The notes under the pieces: model-generated
Told to the model about the DNA's origin: nothing
The model's database searches: none
The model's input: only the letters and a program-made list of their open reading frames with translations
Source of the DNA: Mucilaginibacter mali
GTDB lineage: Bacteria; Bacteroidota; Bacteroidia; Sphingobacteriales; Sphingobacteriaceae
DNA length: 64,000 nucleotides
NCBI RefSeq assembly: GCF_013283875.1
Contig: NZ_CP054139.1
Coordinates: 4,092,001 to 4,156,000 of the forward strand
Direction of reading: 5' to 3'
Program-made: the position numbers and the translations under genes
Shown: positions 63,294-64,000 of the stretch, one piece after another
Layout of the letters: every line of letters starts with the position of its first letter
How positions within the stretch are numbered: the stretch's first letter is position 1

Positions 63294-64000
63294 TTAATAC
63301 CTGCTTAAAAAGTCCTGGTAAGCAAGGGCAATGCCTTCTTCCAGTTCAATTTTATGTTTCCAGCCCTGGCTGTGTAATTTAGATACATCCATCAACTTGC
63401 GTGGTGTACCATCAGGCTTTGAGGTATCAAATTTGATCTCGCCTTCGTAACCCACTACTTTACTAATTAATGTGGCCAAATCCTTAATGGTCAGGTCTTC
63501 GCCCGTACCGATATTTACCAGGCCTTCTTCATCGTAGTTTTGCATCAGGTAGTAGCAGGCTTCGGCAAGGTCGTCGGCAAATAAAAATTCGCGCATTGGC
63601 GATCCAGTTCCCCAGATAGTAACATCTGGCGCATTGGCTACCTTAGCTTCGTGAAAGCGGCGAATTAATGCCGGCAGCACGTGCGAGTTTTGCGGGTGAT
63701 AATTATCGTTATAACCATACAGGTTTGTAGGCATTACCGATATGTAGTTGCAGCTGTACTGCGCACGGTAAGCATCGCACATTTTAATACCGGCAATTTT
63801 GGCAATGGCGTAAGGCTCGTTAGTAGGCTCAAGCGTGCCGGTAAGCAGGTATTCTTCTTTTAATGGCTGCGGGGCCATTTTAGGATAGATACAGCTGGAT
63901 CCCAAAAACATCAGTTTTTTAACCCCGTTTAAATACGAGCTATGGATGATGTTGTTTTGAATTTGCAGGTTATCGTACAAAAATTCGGCACGATAGGTAT
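63294..64000 (-). CDS. fcl: GDP-L-fucose synthase (N-terminus beyond window)
   Basis: The frame is open to the right edge; about 235 C-terminal residues are seen. They start with [33 protein letters not shown] and continue with [17 protein letters not shown], in which the SDR catalytic Tyr and Lys (Y-x3-K) are intact. [29 protein letters not shown] and [17 protein letters not shown] are diagnostic. The enzyme makes GDP-L-fucose from GDP-4-keto-6-deoxymannose with NADPH, a sugar donor for surface glycans. An internal TTG at 63980 is not the start. Confidence 0.94.
   Translation of the reverse strand, partial: TYRAEFLYDNLQIQNNIIHSSYLNGVKKLMFLGSSCIYPKMAPQPLKEEYLLTGTLEPTNEPYAIAKIAGIKMCDAYRAQYSCNYISVMPTNLYGYNDNYHPQNSHVLPALIRRFHEAKVANAPDVTIWGTGSPMREFLFADDLAEACYYLMQNYDEEGLVNIGTGEDLTIKDLATLISKVVGYEGEIKFDTSKPDGTPRKLMDVSKLHSQGWKHKIELEEGIALAYQDFLSRY

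Overview
The window looks like chromosomal DNA of a Bacteroidota bacterium in the Sphingobacteriaceae, probably Mucilaginibacter or a close relative (inferred, not tested by a database search). The evidence is: TAnnTTTG promoter boxes with no clear Shine-Dalgarno sites; Bacteroidota-type families (CarboxypepD_reg-like proteins, the lipoprotein TamL, PRiA4_ORF3, GH130, LytS/LytT pairs, DUF1972 and DUF5672 glycosyltransferases); and intergenic spaces packed with inverted repeats. I saw no rRNA, tRNA, prophage, plasmid or CRISPR array.

Layout. 1-5.7 kb: a Tat-type metallo-beta-lactamase-fold hydrolase cut by the window edge, a large secreted protein of unknown function, a CarboxypepD_reg-like secreted protein, a GNAT acetyltransferase and a GH130 glycosidase. 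5.8-7.9 kb: an OmpR-type regulator and its histidine kinase. 8.9-19.4 kb: a surface-glycan region. A plus-strand run (two glycosyltransferase-like genes and DUF5672, then an MsbA-like ABC exporter with three more glycosyltransferases) meets a minus-strand operon (acyltransferase, FkbM methyltransferase, FkbM-like protein) head-on. 19.6-29.1 kb: an outer-membrane beta-barrel, a secreted GH3, an L,D-transpeptidase, a UvrD-type helicase fused to an apparent Fe-S nuclease, an M28 peptidase and a membrane protein. 29.3-33.2 kb: a three-gene ABC-2 transporter operon divergent from a LytS/LytT two-component system. 33.2-34.2 kb: a REP-associated tyrosine transposase inside two clusters of ten related palindromes. 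34.2-49 kb: dnaE, a membrane protein, the tamB-tamL pair, an aspartic protease and a PadR-led membrane-protein operon. 49.4-64 kb: a PLP trans-sulfuration enzyme, gyrB, an OmpH-like lipoprotein, guanine deaminase, two glycosyltransferases, an S4 protein, dapD, tsaC, a CCA nucleotidyltransferase, a PRiA4_ORF3 protein, miaA and a partial fcl (GDP-fucose synthase).

How the genes fit together. Most of the window serves the cell envelope: glycan assembly and export, peptidoglycan turnover, outer-membrane protein and lipid handling by TamB/TamL, and a GDP-fucose supply gene. Housekeeping genes for replication, lysine/peptidoglycan precursors and tRNA maturation are scattered between these blocks.

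The most unusual content lies between genes. About fifteen distinct families of inverted repeats occupy the gaps, several at two to six places. One family is linked to its likely mobilising enzyme, the RAYT at 33354-33875. One copy of another family supplies the stop codon of miaA. I regard the RAYT/REP locus and the wider repeat inventory as the strongest candidates for something not well described.
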